Below the pieces are notes generated by a model, which ran no database searches, was not told the DNA's origin, and worked only from the letters and a program-made list of their open reading frames with translations. DNA of 20,143 nt from JAGZHZ01 sp963929865 (GTDB lineage Bacteria > Bacillota > Clostridia > Lachnospirales > Lachnospiraceae). How positions within the stretch are numbered: the first letter of the stretch is position 1; each line of letters starts with the position of its first letter. Below, one piece after another: positions 14,372-20,143 of this stretch. The translations under genes and the position numbers were made by a program. The stretch lies in contig CAWVKK010000032.1 in the NCBI GenBank assembly GCA_963929865.1, positions 1 through 20,143 of the forward strand. The letters are read 5' to 3'.

Positions 14372-15301
14372 ATGCAAATTCACATCAACAGCAATCAAAA
14401 AGAATTAAAACTGCACGGCGGCTACGCTTTTCCCCTTCATTTAAGCGATGAACGCCTCTCCTCCTACGAATCGGGTTCCTTTTTATGGCACTGGCATCCG
14501 GAGGTGGAGCTGACGTTGATCCTGGAGGGAACCATCCTGTATCAGATCAATGAGACAACCTACTCTCTCAAAAAAGGCGAAGCGCTTTTCTGCAATGCCA
14601 ACACGCTTCACACGGGTCATATGGATCAGGGGCAAGACTGCACCTATTTCTCTGTCACCTTTCATCCAAGACTTCTTTATGGCTTTGAGAACAGTCTGCT
14701 CGACACCCGTTACGTGCGGGCGATCTGCGGGGACGCTTCCTTTCCCTCTTTGCTCTTTCGCCCCGATATCGCGTGGCAGAACAAGGTCATTCAATATCTT
14801 TCTGAGATCTATGCGATTCACCACAGCGAAGTCTCCTGCGCAGAGCTGAAGCTCCAGATTCTTCTGCTTCAAATCTGGTGTGAAATTTTTGAGCATAAGC
14901 AGACTTCCCCGTGTGTGTCCGCCTCCTCAAACAAGCAGATCGAACGGATCCGCACCATTCTTTCCTATCTGCACGCCCATTATGCGGAAAAGATTTCGCT
15001 GGAGGATATCGCCTCCTCGATCAATCTGTGCAAAAGCGAATGCTGCCGATTGTTCAAATCGCATATGAAAGAATCTCTTTTCCGTTATCTCTTAAATTTT
15101 CGCATTGAACAAAGTCTTCCTCTTTTGAGCGCGACCGACAAAAGCATTACAGAGATCGCGGCGTGTACCGGATTTTCCAGTCCTTGCTATTTTACAAAAA
15201 TTTTCCGGGAACACAAAGGATGCTCTCCGAGTGAATACCGGAAAAAGTTTCAGACACATCCGCTCCTCTCGTCTGACCTTTCCGCAGAAGCTTCCCGTTA
15301 G
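14372..15301 (+). CDS. AraC-family transcriptional regulator with N-terminal cupin domain
   Basis: A 309-residue regulator. The N-terminal cupin-type ligand domain (about 15-150) has the H-W-H-P-E-x-E pattern at 40-46 (FLWHWHPEVELTLILEG) and a later KKGEALFCNANTLHTG. The C-terminal AraC double helix-turn-helix (about 195-300) has ISLEDIASSINLCKSECCRLFKSHM and ITEIAACTGFSSPCYFTKIFREHKGCSPSEYRK. It should bind a small ligand, probably a sugar, and regulate nearby genes. It is divergent from galK with 114 bp between start codons and overlapping promoters, so galK is the likely target (inference). Residues C216/C217 in the first recognition helix are unusual but not disabling. It is convergent with the Mur ligase gene, 42 bp away; only a weak 5-bp hairpin is seen there. 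Confidence 0.88.
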   Translation: MQIHINSNQKELKLHGGYAFPLHLSDERLSSYESGSFLWHWHPEVELTLILEGTILYQINETTYSLKKGEALFCNANTLHTGHMDQGQDCTYFSVTFHPRLLYGFENSLLDTRYVRAICGDASFPSLLFRPDIAWQNKVIQYLSEIYAIHHSEVSCAELKLQILLLQIWCEIFEHKQTSPCVSASSNKQIERIRTILSYLHAHYAEKISLEDIASSINLCKSECCRLFKSHMKESLFRYLLNFRIEQSLPLLSATDKSITEIAACTGFSSPCYFTKIFREHKGCSPSEYRKKFQTHPLLSSDLSAEASR

Positions 15302-15343
15302 CATCCCCGCCGTCCGGCTGCTTTAAGCCGCCGTTTTGTCTCG

Positions 15344-16915
15344 TCATCCGTACTGTCTTTCTTTTTCAAGGCTTTTTGGCGCATGGGCATGTGCGCGGTC
15401 ATATTCCGCCAGCGCCATGCGGACAAGCTCGGCGTCTGTCGGATAGGGAACCAGCTCCGTTCCGATTCTCTGATGACCTTCGTTTCCTTTTCCCAGCACA
15501 AGCAGGACCGTGTTTCCCTTGATCTCGGAGACTGCCTGAAAAACGGCTTCCTTTCTGTCTGCAATGCAGCAGCAGTCACATCCTGTCATCTCTACGTTGG
15601 GGCGTATCTCCCTGAAAATTTTTTCCAGCGGTTCCATTCCCGGATCGTCCGCCGTCAGATACACCTTGTGAGAAAACAGACCTGCAATCAGCCCCAGCTC
15701 TCTTCTGCGGTTATATGCTTTTTGTCCCGGGCATCCGAATACGGTTATGATTCTCTCTCCGGAATGCTCCTGATACACCGAGTCAAAGAGCTTTTCAAAG
15801 CTCAGCCTGTTATGCGCATAGTCGACAATCGCCGTAATTTTCCCATCCTTGCTTTTGTACTCTTCCATTCTTCCGCTCACCCTGACGTCTTCGAGCGCTT
15901 CCTTCATCACTTTCGCCGGCACGCCATAGATATAGGCGGCCGCAATCGCCGCCATCGCGTTTTCTGCGTTAAAGCTCCCCTGCATGGAGATAAAAAAATC
16001 TTCCTCAAATCTGTCGCATCTGACGTGGATTGAGATGCCTCCGTCACAGTGTCTGCTCGAGATGAGACGGATATCTGCCTCTTTTGCTCTTCCAAACGTA
16101 ACGACCCGTTTTGCGAGGTGCGCCGCCTGGTACACTCTCTTTGCGTGGTCGCAGTCCAGATTGATGCAGGCGGTCTCCACCTGTTTAAAAAGAGACAGCT
16201 TTGAGAGAAAGTAGTCCTCAAAGTCCTCATGCTCTGCAGGACTGATGTGATCCTCCGATATGTTTAGAAAAATTCCGATATCATACTGGATTTCCCGTAT
16301 TCTCTGATATTTTAGAGCCTGGCTTGAGACCTCCATCGTCAGATAAGAGATTGCACTGTCCTGCGCATTTTTGATATGCCGGTGCAGCTCGAGCGCTTCC
16401 GGCGTCGTCAGCGTAGCCGGCTTTCTTTCCTTGCCGTCATATACTTCTATGGAGGAGAGAATCGCCGTCTCCGGGTGATGTCTTTTTCTCTCAAAGCAGT
16501 CTAAAATTGCTTTCAGGTAGTATGCCGTTGTCGTCTTTCCTTTTGTCCCGGTAATTCCTGTCAGGTGCAGATTAGGATCGATCGTTCCGTAAAATTTTTC
16601 AGCCAGAATCGGCATCACTCTTCGGATGTCTCTGACTAAAATCCATGCGGTCTTTTTTCTGGTCGAATAGACTGCCTCGCTGATATAGGCGGCGCATCCC
16701 TGTTCAATGGCGGATTCCAAATATTCTTCTGAAAAATTGACGCCCTTGCACACGAAAATTCCTCCTTTGGTGACTTCTCTGGAATCGTACACAATGGAGG
16801 TCACTTCCGTCTCCTCCTGTCCGTTTAGGTCGCACGCCACCACCATTCCTGCCGCCTTTAGTTCTTCTACATATTCTGATAACTTCATTTTCATCTTGTC
16901 AATAAGTTCTCCCAT
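15344..16915 (-). CDS. MurE-like Mur ligase, non-DAP-type specificity motif
   Basis: A 523-residue ATP-dependent amide ligase of the Mur family. Domain 1 has YDSREVTKGGIFVCKG (43-58), domain 2 the ATP loop GTKGKTTT (123-130), METSS-like MEVSSQALK (194-202), ISEDHISP and the probable carbamylated K239, then GSFNAENAMAA; domain 3 has DYAHNRLSFEKLF (365-377), DDPG (423-426) and GKGNEGHQ. mDAP-adding MurE has DNPR at the 423-426 position. The DYAHN...DDP pattern is closer to the L-lysine-adding enzymes of streptococci. It probably adds an amino acid to UDP-MurNAc-L-Ala-D-Glu or acts on a related substrate, but which one is open. The start is uncertain: ATG 16915 has no clear ribosome site, and ATGs at 16894 and 16888 give the usual MKLSEY start but are far from GGGAG. 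The tail after 505 is extra. Confidence 0.8.
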   Translation of the reverse strand: MGELIDKMKMKLSEYVEELKAAGMVVACDLNGQEETEVTSIVYDSREVTKGGIFVCKGVNFSEEYLESAIEQGCAAYISEAVYSTRKKTAWILVRDIRRVMPILAEKFYGTIDPNLHLTGITGTKGKTTTAYYLKAILDCFERKRHHPETAILSSIEVYDGKERKPATLTTPEALELHRHIKNAQDSAISYLTMEVSSQALKYQRIREIQYDIGIFLNISEDHISPAEHEDFEDYFLSKLSLFKQVETACINLDCDHAKRVYQAAHLAKRVVTFGRAKEADIRLISSRHCDGGISIHVRCDRFEEDFFISMQGSFNAENAMAAIAAAYIYGVPAKVMKEALEDVRVSGRMEEYKSKDGKITAIVDYAHNRLSFEKLFDSVYQEHSGERIITVFGCPGQKAYNRRRELGLIAGLFSHKVYLTADDPGMEPLEKIFREIRPNVEMTGCDCCCIADRKEAVFQAVSEIKGNTVLLVLGKGNEGHQRIGTELVPYPTDAELVRMALAEYDRAHAHAPKSLEKERQYG

Positions 16916-16999
16916 CTGTGTTTATAAGCTTTTTTCTGATCTGTTTTAAAAATCAGACTGTCCTCTATCTTCCCCTTTGCTTTTTCAGCAGTGTGTCTT

Positions 17000-17028
17000 A
17001 TTATAGCATATCTTCTGTGTTTTGTGAA
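17000..17028 (-). promoter_or_regulatory. Putative promoter of the Mur ligase gene
   Basis: On the minus strand TTCACA (17023-17028, 5/6), 17-bp spacer, perfect TATAAT (17000-17005). It starts an 80-nt leader containing a small hairpin (TCTGAT/ATCAGA, 16935-16957). Confidence 0.75.
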
Positions 17029-17040
17029 TTTTTGTCACAA
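17022..17040. repeat. Inverted repeat over the -35 of the Mur ligase promoter, operator-like
   Basis: TTGTGA (17022-17027) and TCACAA (17035-17040) are exact inverted repeats with a 7-bp A/T-rich spacer. The left arm covers the -35 of the Mur ligase promoter, a position where a bound protein would repress. Confidence 0.5.
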
Positions 17041-17089
17041 CTCCTTCTTTTCTCCCATTTTTCCTGTATTTATTAGACTTTTTAGCGAT

Positions 17090-17110
17090 AAAAAAGGTTA
17101 CGACCTTTTT
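17090..17110. terminator. Hairpin with T-runs on both sides between divergent promoters
   Basis: AAAAAGGT (17091-17098), loop TACG, ACCTTTTT (17103-17110), a perfect 8-bp stem. It has the shape of a small bidirectional terminator, but there is no gene for it to terminate: both neighbours are transcribed away from it. The rest of the 350-bp gap 16916-17265 holds the two promoters and the inverted repeat, with AT-rich sequence between. Confidence 0.35.
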
Positions 17111-17162
17111 CTTAAAAATTTTTTAATCATTTTCTTATTTTCAAAAAGATTTCTTATTTTTC

Positions 17163-17191
17163 TTGGACTTATCTTGTTTCTATGATATGAT
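17163..17191 (+). promoter_or_regulatory. Putative promoter of the AI-2E exporter gene
   Basis: TTGGAC (17163-17168), 17-bp spacer, TATGAT (17186-17191, 5/6). A second TATGAT overlaps at 17181-17186. The start codon is 74 bp beyond. Confidence 0.55.
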
Positions 17192-17265
17192 GGGGGAGAA
17201 AGGATACAAGACCGTGTTTTTTGATATCGGCGCAAAAAACAAAATAATTTGACACAAGGAGGGGA

Positions 17266-18423
17266 ATGAAACTTATGGATTTTAAATCAGTCAAACATTG
17301 GCTGCTGTGCATTACGTACGGGCTTATCTTTTTCTTTTTTCTCTATCGTTTCAGCGATGTCCTCGGCATTATCAGCACAACGCTTGCCATTTTGTTCCCA
17401 TTTTTGCTGGGATGCTTTCTCGCTTTTATCCTGAATCTTCCGATGAAGGCGATCGAGGCGAAAATACCGGACAGCATTCAAAGATGGAGTCTTCAAAAGT
17501 GGAAGCGCCCTGTCAGCTTAGTTCTGACCCTGCTGCTGTTTTCTGCCGTTTTGTATGTCACGGCAAGCATGATTATCCCTGCGCTGGCAGAAACCATACA
17601 GATCCTGGCAGGCGCTGTTCCTTCTTTTATAGATAGTATGATTGATTTTATAAATGAGTATAATATCAGCAACGGTTTTTTGGACGATATTTTAGAAGAG
17701 GTGACGGCTCAGCTGCAGAATCTCGATTCCGAGCTGATGAGCTTTATCCGGAATTTGTCGACCGGTGTGATCTCTTCCACCATCGGCTTTGTCAGCTCTC
17801 TTGTCTCGTTTCTGACCACTTTTATCATCGCTGTCGTATTTGCCATTTATATTCTGCTCTCTAAAGAGCGTCTGCTTTGTCAGATTAAAATGCTGTTGTT
17901 TGCCCACTGCTCCGACCGCTTTGCCAAAAGGACGATCCGGATCGGAAGACTTGTGCAGCATACGTTTTCAAGCTTTTTCAGCGGTCAGTTCATTGAGGCG
18001 TGCATTCTGGGGGCTATGTTTATCATCTGCATGACAATTTTCCGGATTCCATATGCCCTTCTGATCGGCGTAGTGATTGCGCTTACCGCTTTAGTCCCGA
18101 TTTTCGGCGCTTTTATCGGATGCATCATCGGCATTTTCCTGATCATGATCGAGAGTCCCATGAAAGCTGTTTTTTTCCTCGTGATGTTTCTCATCCTTCA
18201 GCAGATCGAGGGAAATCTCATCTATCCAAAGGTGGTGGGAACCTCTGTCGGTCTTCCGGCTATCTGGGTGCTTGCGGCTGTCAGCATCGGGGGAAGTCTC
18301 TTTGGGATTGCGGGAATGCTGTTCTTCATCCCTGTTTTTTCGGTTGTGTATAATCTTTTGCGGGAACACACATGGAAACAGCTGCGCAGAAAGAAAATAC
18401 CGGAAAAAAACTGGAAGCCTTAA
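17266..18423 (+). CDS. AI-2E family transporter (UPF0118)
   Basis: A 385-residue membrane protein of the AI-2E exporter superfamily, the usual length, with about eight hydrophobic segments. Hydrophobic pairs near 12-55, then about 83-105, an outer amphipathic region (about 110-165), and further helices from about 170 to 355. The signature QQIEGNLIYPKVVGTSVGLPAIWVLAAV in the C-terminal third is diagnostic. Members export diverse small molecules or ions; only some are linked to autoinducer 2, so the name should not be read as function. AAGGAGGGG lies 3 bp before ATG 17266 and 12 bp before ATG 17275 (MDFKSV), so either start is possible. It is followed after 55 bp by the amidohydrolase on the same strand, with no terminator seen. 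Confidence 0.9.
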   Translation: MKLMDFKSVKHWLLCITYGLIFFFFLYRFSDVLGIISTTLAILFPFLLGCFLAFILNLPMKAIEAKIPDSIQRWSLQKWKRPVSLVLTLLLFSAVLYVTASMIIPALAETIQILAGAVPSFIDSMIDFINEYNISNGFLDDILEEVTAQLQNLDSELMSFIRNLSTGVISSTIGFVSSLVSFLTTFIIAVVFAIYILLSKERLLCQIKMLLFAHCSDRFAKRTIRIGRLVQHTFSSFFSGQFIEACILGAMFIICMTIFRIPYALLIGVVIALTALVPIFGAFIGCIIGIFLIMIESPMKAVFFLVMFLILQQIEGNLIYPKVVGTSVGLPAIWVLAAVSIGGSLFGIAGMLFFIPVFSVVYNLLREHTWKQLRRKKIPEKNWKP

Positions 18424-18430
18424 AGACAGT

Positions 18431-18450
18431 GCGGCATGGGCTTATGCTGC
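18431..18450 (+). other. Intergenic hairpin without T-tract
   Basis: GCGGCAT (18431-18437) can pair with ATGCTGC (18444-18450) over 7 bp with one G.U, 6-nt loop. There is no following T-run, so it is not an intrinsic terminator; it may stabilise or separate the two parts of the mRNA. Confidence 0.35.
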
Positions 18451-18478
18451 ATGACAAACTTTGGAAAGGACGGTATGT

Positions 18479-20086
18479 ATGAGCCAGACATTTTACTTTA
18501 ACGGTACGATTCTTACTATGGACAGCCCTCTGTTTGCGGAGAGTGTTGTGTGCGAAAACGGAAAAATTGCTGCTGTAGGTCCACGCCGCCAGCTGCAGCG
18601 GAGACTTTCCCGCGGCGCTGTCCTTTTTGATCTGAAGGGACGCACAATGATTCCCGCCTTTTTGGACGCCCACAGCCATTTTTCCGCCTATGCGAATTCT
18701 CTTTTTCAGGTTCCTCTGGAAACGTGCCGCACAAGAGAAGAAATCATACAGCGCATCCGCAGTTTTATCGCTTCGGAGACGCTTTCGCAGGGGCAGTGGA
18801 TTGTCTGCAAAGGGTACGATCATAACCTTCTTCCCGGCAGACGCCATATAAACCGTTTTGATTTAGATCAGGCATCTTCTTCTCATCCCATTGTCGTTCA
18901 GCATCAGTCCGGACATGTCGGCGTTTTTAACAGCGCCGCTCTTTCACGCCTTTCCGTCGCGGAAGACACACCTGTTCCAGAAGGAGGCGTCATAGAAAAA
19001 AAGGACGGCGTACTCACCGGCTATATGGAAGAACAGGCATTTTTACAGTTTTTCCGCGCTGTTCCCATGCCGCCCTTCTCCTCTTTGATCGAAGCGTTTT
19101 CCGAGGTTCAAAAGCGGTATGCTTCCTATGGAATTACAACGATCCAGGAGGGGATGATGGTGGATTCCCTCATCCCCGTCTATCAGTATCTGCTCGAGCA
19201 CCGTCTGCTCAAGCTTGACGTCATAGGATATCTCGACAGATCATACAGGCAGGCTTTTCTCTCTGCCTTTCCCGCTCACTGGGGCTGCTCAAAAGACCAC
19301 TTTAAAATCGGCGGATATAAAATTTTTCTCGACGGTTCTCCTCAGGGGCGCACCGCATGGATGCGCGCTCCATATCCAGGTACGTCGGACTACTGCGGAT
19401 ATCCGAGTCTGAGCGATGAGAGCGTGACTGCCGCCGTCAAGGCTTCCGTCAGGGACGGTCTTCAGATTTTGGCTCACTGCAACGGCGACGCCGCATGTGC
19501 CCAGTATCTCTCGTGTATCAGAGCTGCCTGCGAAGACGGCTGTTCTCCCGCAGATCTCCGCCCCGTCATGATCCACGCACAGTTTCTTGATTATGACCAG
19601 TTAGATCTCGTCAAGTCTATGCGTGTGATTCCTTCTTTTTTTGTGGCGCATGTTTATCACTGGGGCGACACCCACATCAAAAATTTCGGATTTGACCGGG
19701 CTGCAAGGATCAGTCCTGCTGCTTCGGCGCTCCGCCGGCAGATTCTTTTCACCTTTCACCAGGATACGCCTGTCATAGAACCGGATATGATCGAAACGAT
19801 CTGGTGCGCAGTCAACAGAAGGACAAAGGATGGCGCTGTGCTTGGAGAGCGGGAAGAGATCTCTGTTTTAGACGCTCTCAAAGCGGTCACGATTCACGCG
19901 GCATACCAGTATTTCGAGGAGGAGGAAAAGGGCAGCATTGCTCCTGGAAAGAATGCGGATTTTGTCATTCTCTCGCACAATCCGCTGGAGATTCCCAAGC
20001 AGGATCTGCGTTCGATTCAGATTTGCTGTACCATAAAGGACGATCAGATTCTATATGAAAGACTAACTATTAAAAGTCAAGTCTAA
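18479..20086 (+). CDS. YtcJ-type metal-dependent amidohydrolase
   Basis: A 535-residue amidohydrolase-superfamily enzyme of the YtcJ branch, which hydrolyses amide or related bonds with a metal-activated water. The N-terminal small domain is TFYFNGTILTMD...GKIAAVG, and the metal motif is DAHSHF (H65, H67). Later family motifs are VVQHQSGHVGVFNSAAL, GYKIFLDGSPQGRTAWM (about 278-294), LAHCNGDAA (H about 333), MIHAQFLD (H about 365) and FHQDTPVIEP (D about 427). The C-terminal GSIAPGKNADFVILSHNPL is also typical. I see no signal peptide. The start at 18479 is chosen because AAAGGA lies 8 bp upstream; a TTG at 18461 is in frame but overlaps that site. The substrate is unknown. It is the second gene after the AI-2E exporter and may be co-transcribed with it. 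Confidence 0.9.
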   Translation: MSQTFYFNGTILTMDSPLFAESVVCENGKIAAVGPRRQLQRRLSRGAVLFDLKGRTMIPAFLDAHSHFSAYANSLFQVPLETCRTREEIIQRIRSFIASETLSQGQWIVCKGYDHNLLPGRRHINRFDLDQASSSHPIVVQHQSGHVGVFNSAALSRLSVAEDTPVPEGGVIEKKDGVLTGYMEEQAFLQFFRAVPMPPFSSLIEAFSEVQKRYASYGITTIQEGMMVDSLIPVYQYLLEHRLLKLDVIGYLDRSYRQAFLSAFPAHWGCSKDHFKIGGYKIFLDGSPQGRTAWMRAPYPGTSDYCGYPSLSDESVTAAVKASVRDGLQILAHCNGDAACAQYLSCIRAACEDGCSPADLRPVMIHAQFLDYDQLDLVKSMRVIPSFFVAHVYHWGDTHIKNFGFDRAARISPAASALRRQILFTFHQDTPVIEPDMIETIWCAVNRRTKDGAVLGEREEISVLDALKAVTIHAAYQYFEEEEKGSIAPGKNADFVILSHNPLEIPKQDLRSIQICCTIKDDQILYERLTIKSQV

Positions 20087-20143
20087 AATGAAAGTTTTTT
20101 GAATGAATTGCAGAAATGCATTTCAGATATAGTTGAACCTTGA
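20087..20143. other. AT-rich tail after the amidohydrolase gene
   Basis: 57 bases with a perfect 12-bp palindrome, GAAATGCATTTC (20113-20124). No T-tract follows within the window, so no terminator can be called. Confidence 0.4.

Noticed and set aside
15302..15343. Terminator between the AraC-type gene and the Mur ligase gene
   Set aside because: Only a 5-bp stem (CGGCT/AGCCG) with a short TTTT two bases later on the plus side; too weak to call.
15383..16033. 216-codon plus-strand open frame opposite the Mur ligase gene
   Set aside because: Antisense shadow of a well-supported gene; its translation shows no recognisable domain.
17022..17040. Assignment of the inverted repeat to Rex or a Crp/Fnr protein
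   Set aside because: Arms are similar, but the spacer is 7 bp with an asymmetric centre, one base off the usual forms; kept as an unassigned operator-like repeat.
16916..17265. Riboswitch or T-box in the long divergent gap
   Set aside because: Leaders are only about 70-80 nt with small hairpins; no specifier loop, T-box sequence or known aptamer core is seen.
18431..18450. Terminator between the AI-2E exporter and amidohydrolase genes
   Set aside because: The hairpin has one G.U pair and no T-run.
18461..18478. TTG start adding six residues to the amidohydrolase
   Set aside because: The AAAGGA site overlaps this stretch and is correctly spaced for ATG 18479.
1..20143. Mobile elements, CRISPR arrays, tRNA or rRNA genes
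   Set aside because: No transposase or integrase motifs, no regularly spaced repeats and no tRNA-like cloverleaf were seen on either strand.

Overview
The window looks like a chromosomal segment from a low-to-mid GC Firmicute of class Clostridia, most likely Lachnospiraceae (inference). The grounds are the gene order polA-coaE-MBL hydrolase-ACT-UPF0210, a tRNA(Met) cytidine acetate ligase tail, a clostridial-type galactokinase, strong AGGAGG-like ribosome binding sites and sigma-A-type promoters. I see no mobile element, CRISPR array, tRNA or rRNA. Coding density is high, and 13 of the 16 genes have a recognisable family.

Layout. (1) 1-1043, plus strand: the 3' part of a TmcAL-family gene, closed by a strong intrinsic terminator whose stem overlaps the stop codon. 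(2) 7292 down to 1056, minus strand: a probable six-gene operon read leftwards, in the order small membrane zinc-finger (anti-sigma-like) protein, DNA polymerase I, dephospho-CoA kinase, WalJ-type metallo-hydrolase, ACT-domain protein, UPF0210 protein. (3) 7486-8049, plus strand: an MnmM/YtqB-type tRNA methyltransferase, divergent from region 2. (4) 12784 down to 8039, minus strand: a five-gene signalling and transport cassette (OmpR-type response regulator, histidine kinase, ABC ATPase, two membrane proteins). (5) 14257-12977, minus: galactokinase, sharing a face-to-face overlapping promoter region with a divergent AraC regulator (14372-15301, plus). (6) 16915-15344, minus: a MurE-like Mur ligase with a non-DAP-type specificity motif, convergent with araC. 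(7) 17266-20086, plus: an AI-2E-family exporter followed by a YtcJ-type amidohydrolase.

The most interesting signal is in region 4. A 19-bp element, 18/19 identical, built on an 11-bp direct repeat, occurs both ahead of the response-regulator gene and ahead of the ABC ATPase gene. In both places it sits exactly 5 bp upstream of a -10-like hexamer, with no recognisable -35. This is the geometry of a PhoB/OmpR-type activator box and suggests that the two-component system activates itself and its transporter. No characterised substrate can be assigned to the transporter, so this cassette is the best candidate for an undescribed system here. The second is the Mur ligase, which carries DDPG where mDAP-adding MurE enzymes have DNPR.

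All functional calls rest on reading motifs by eye; no database search was possible.
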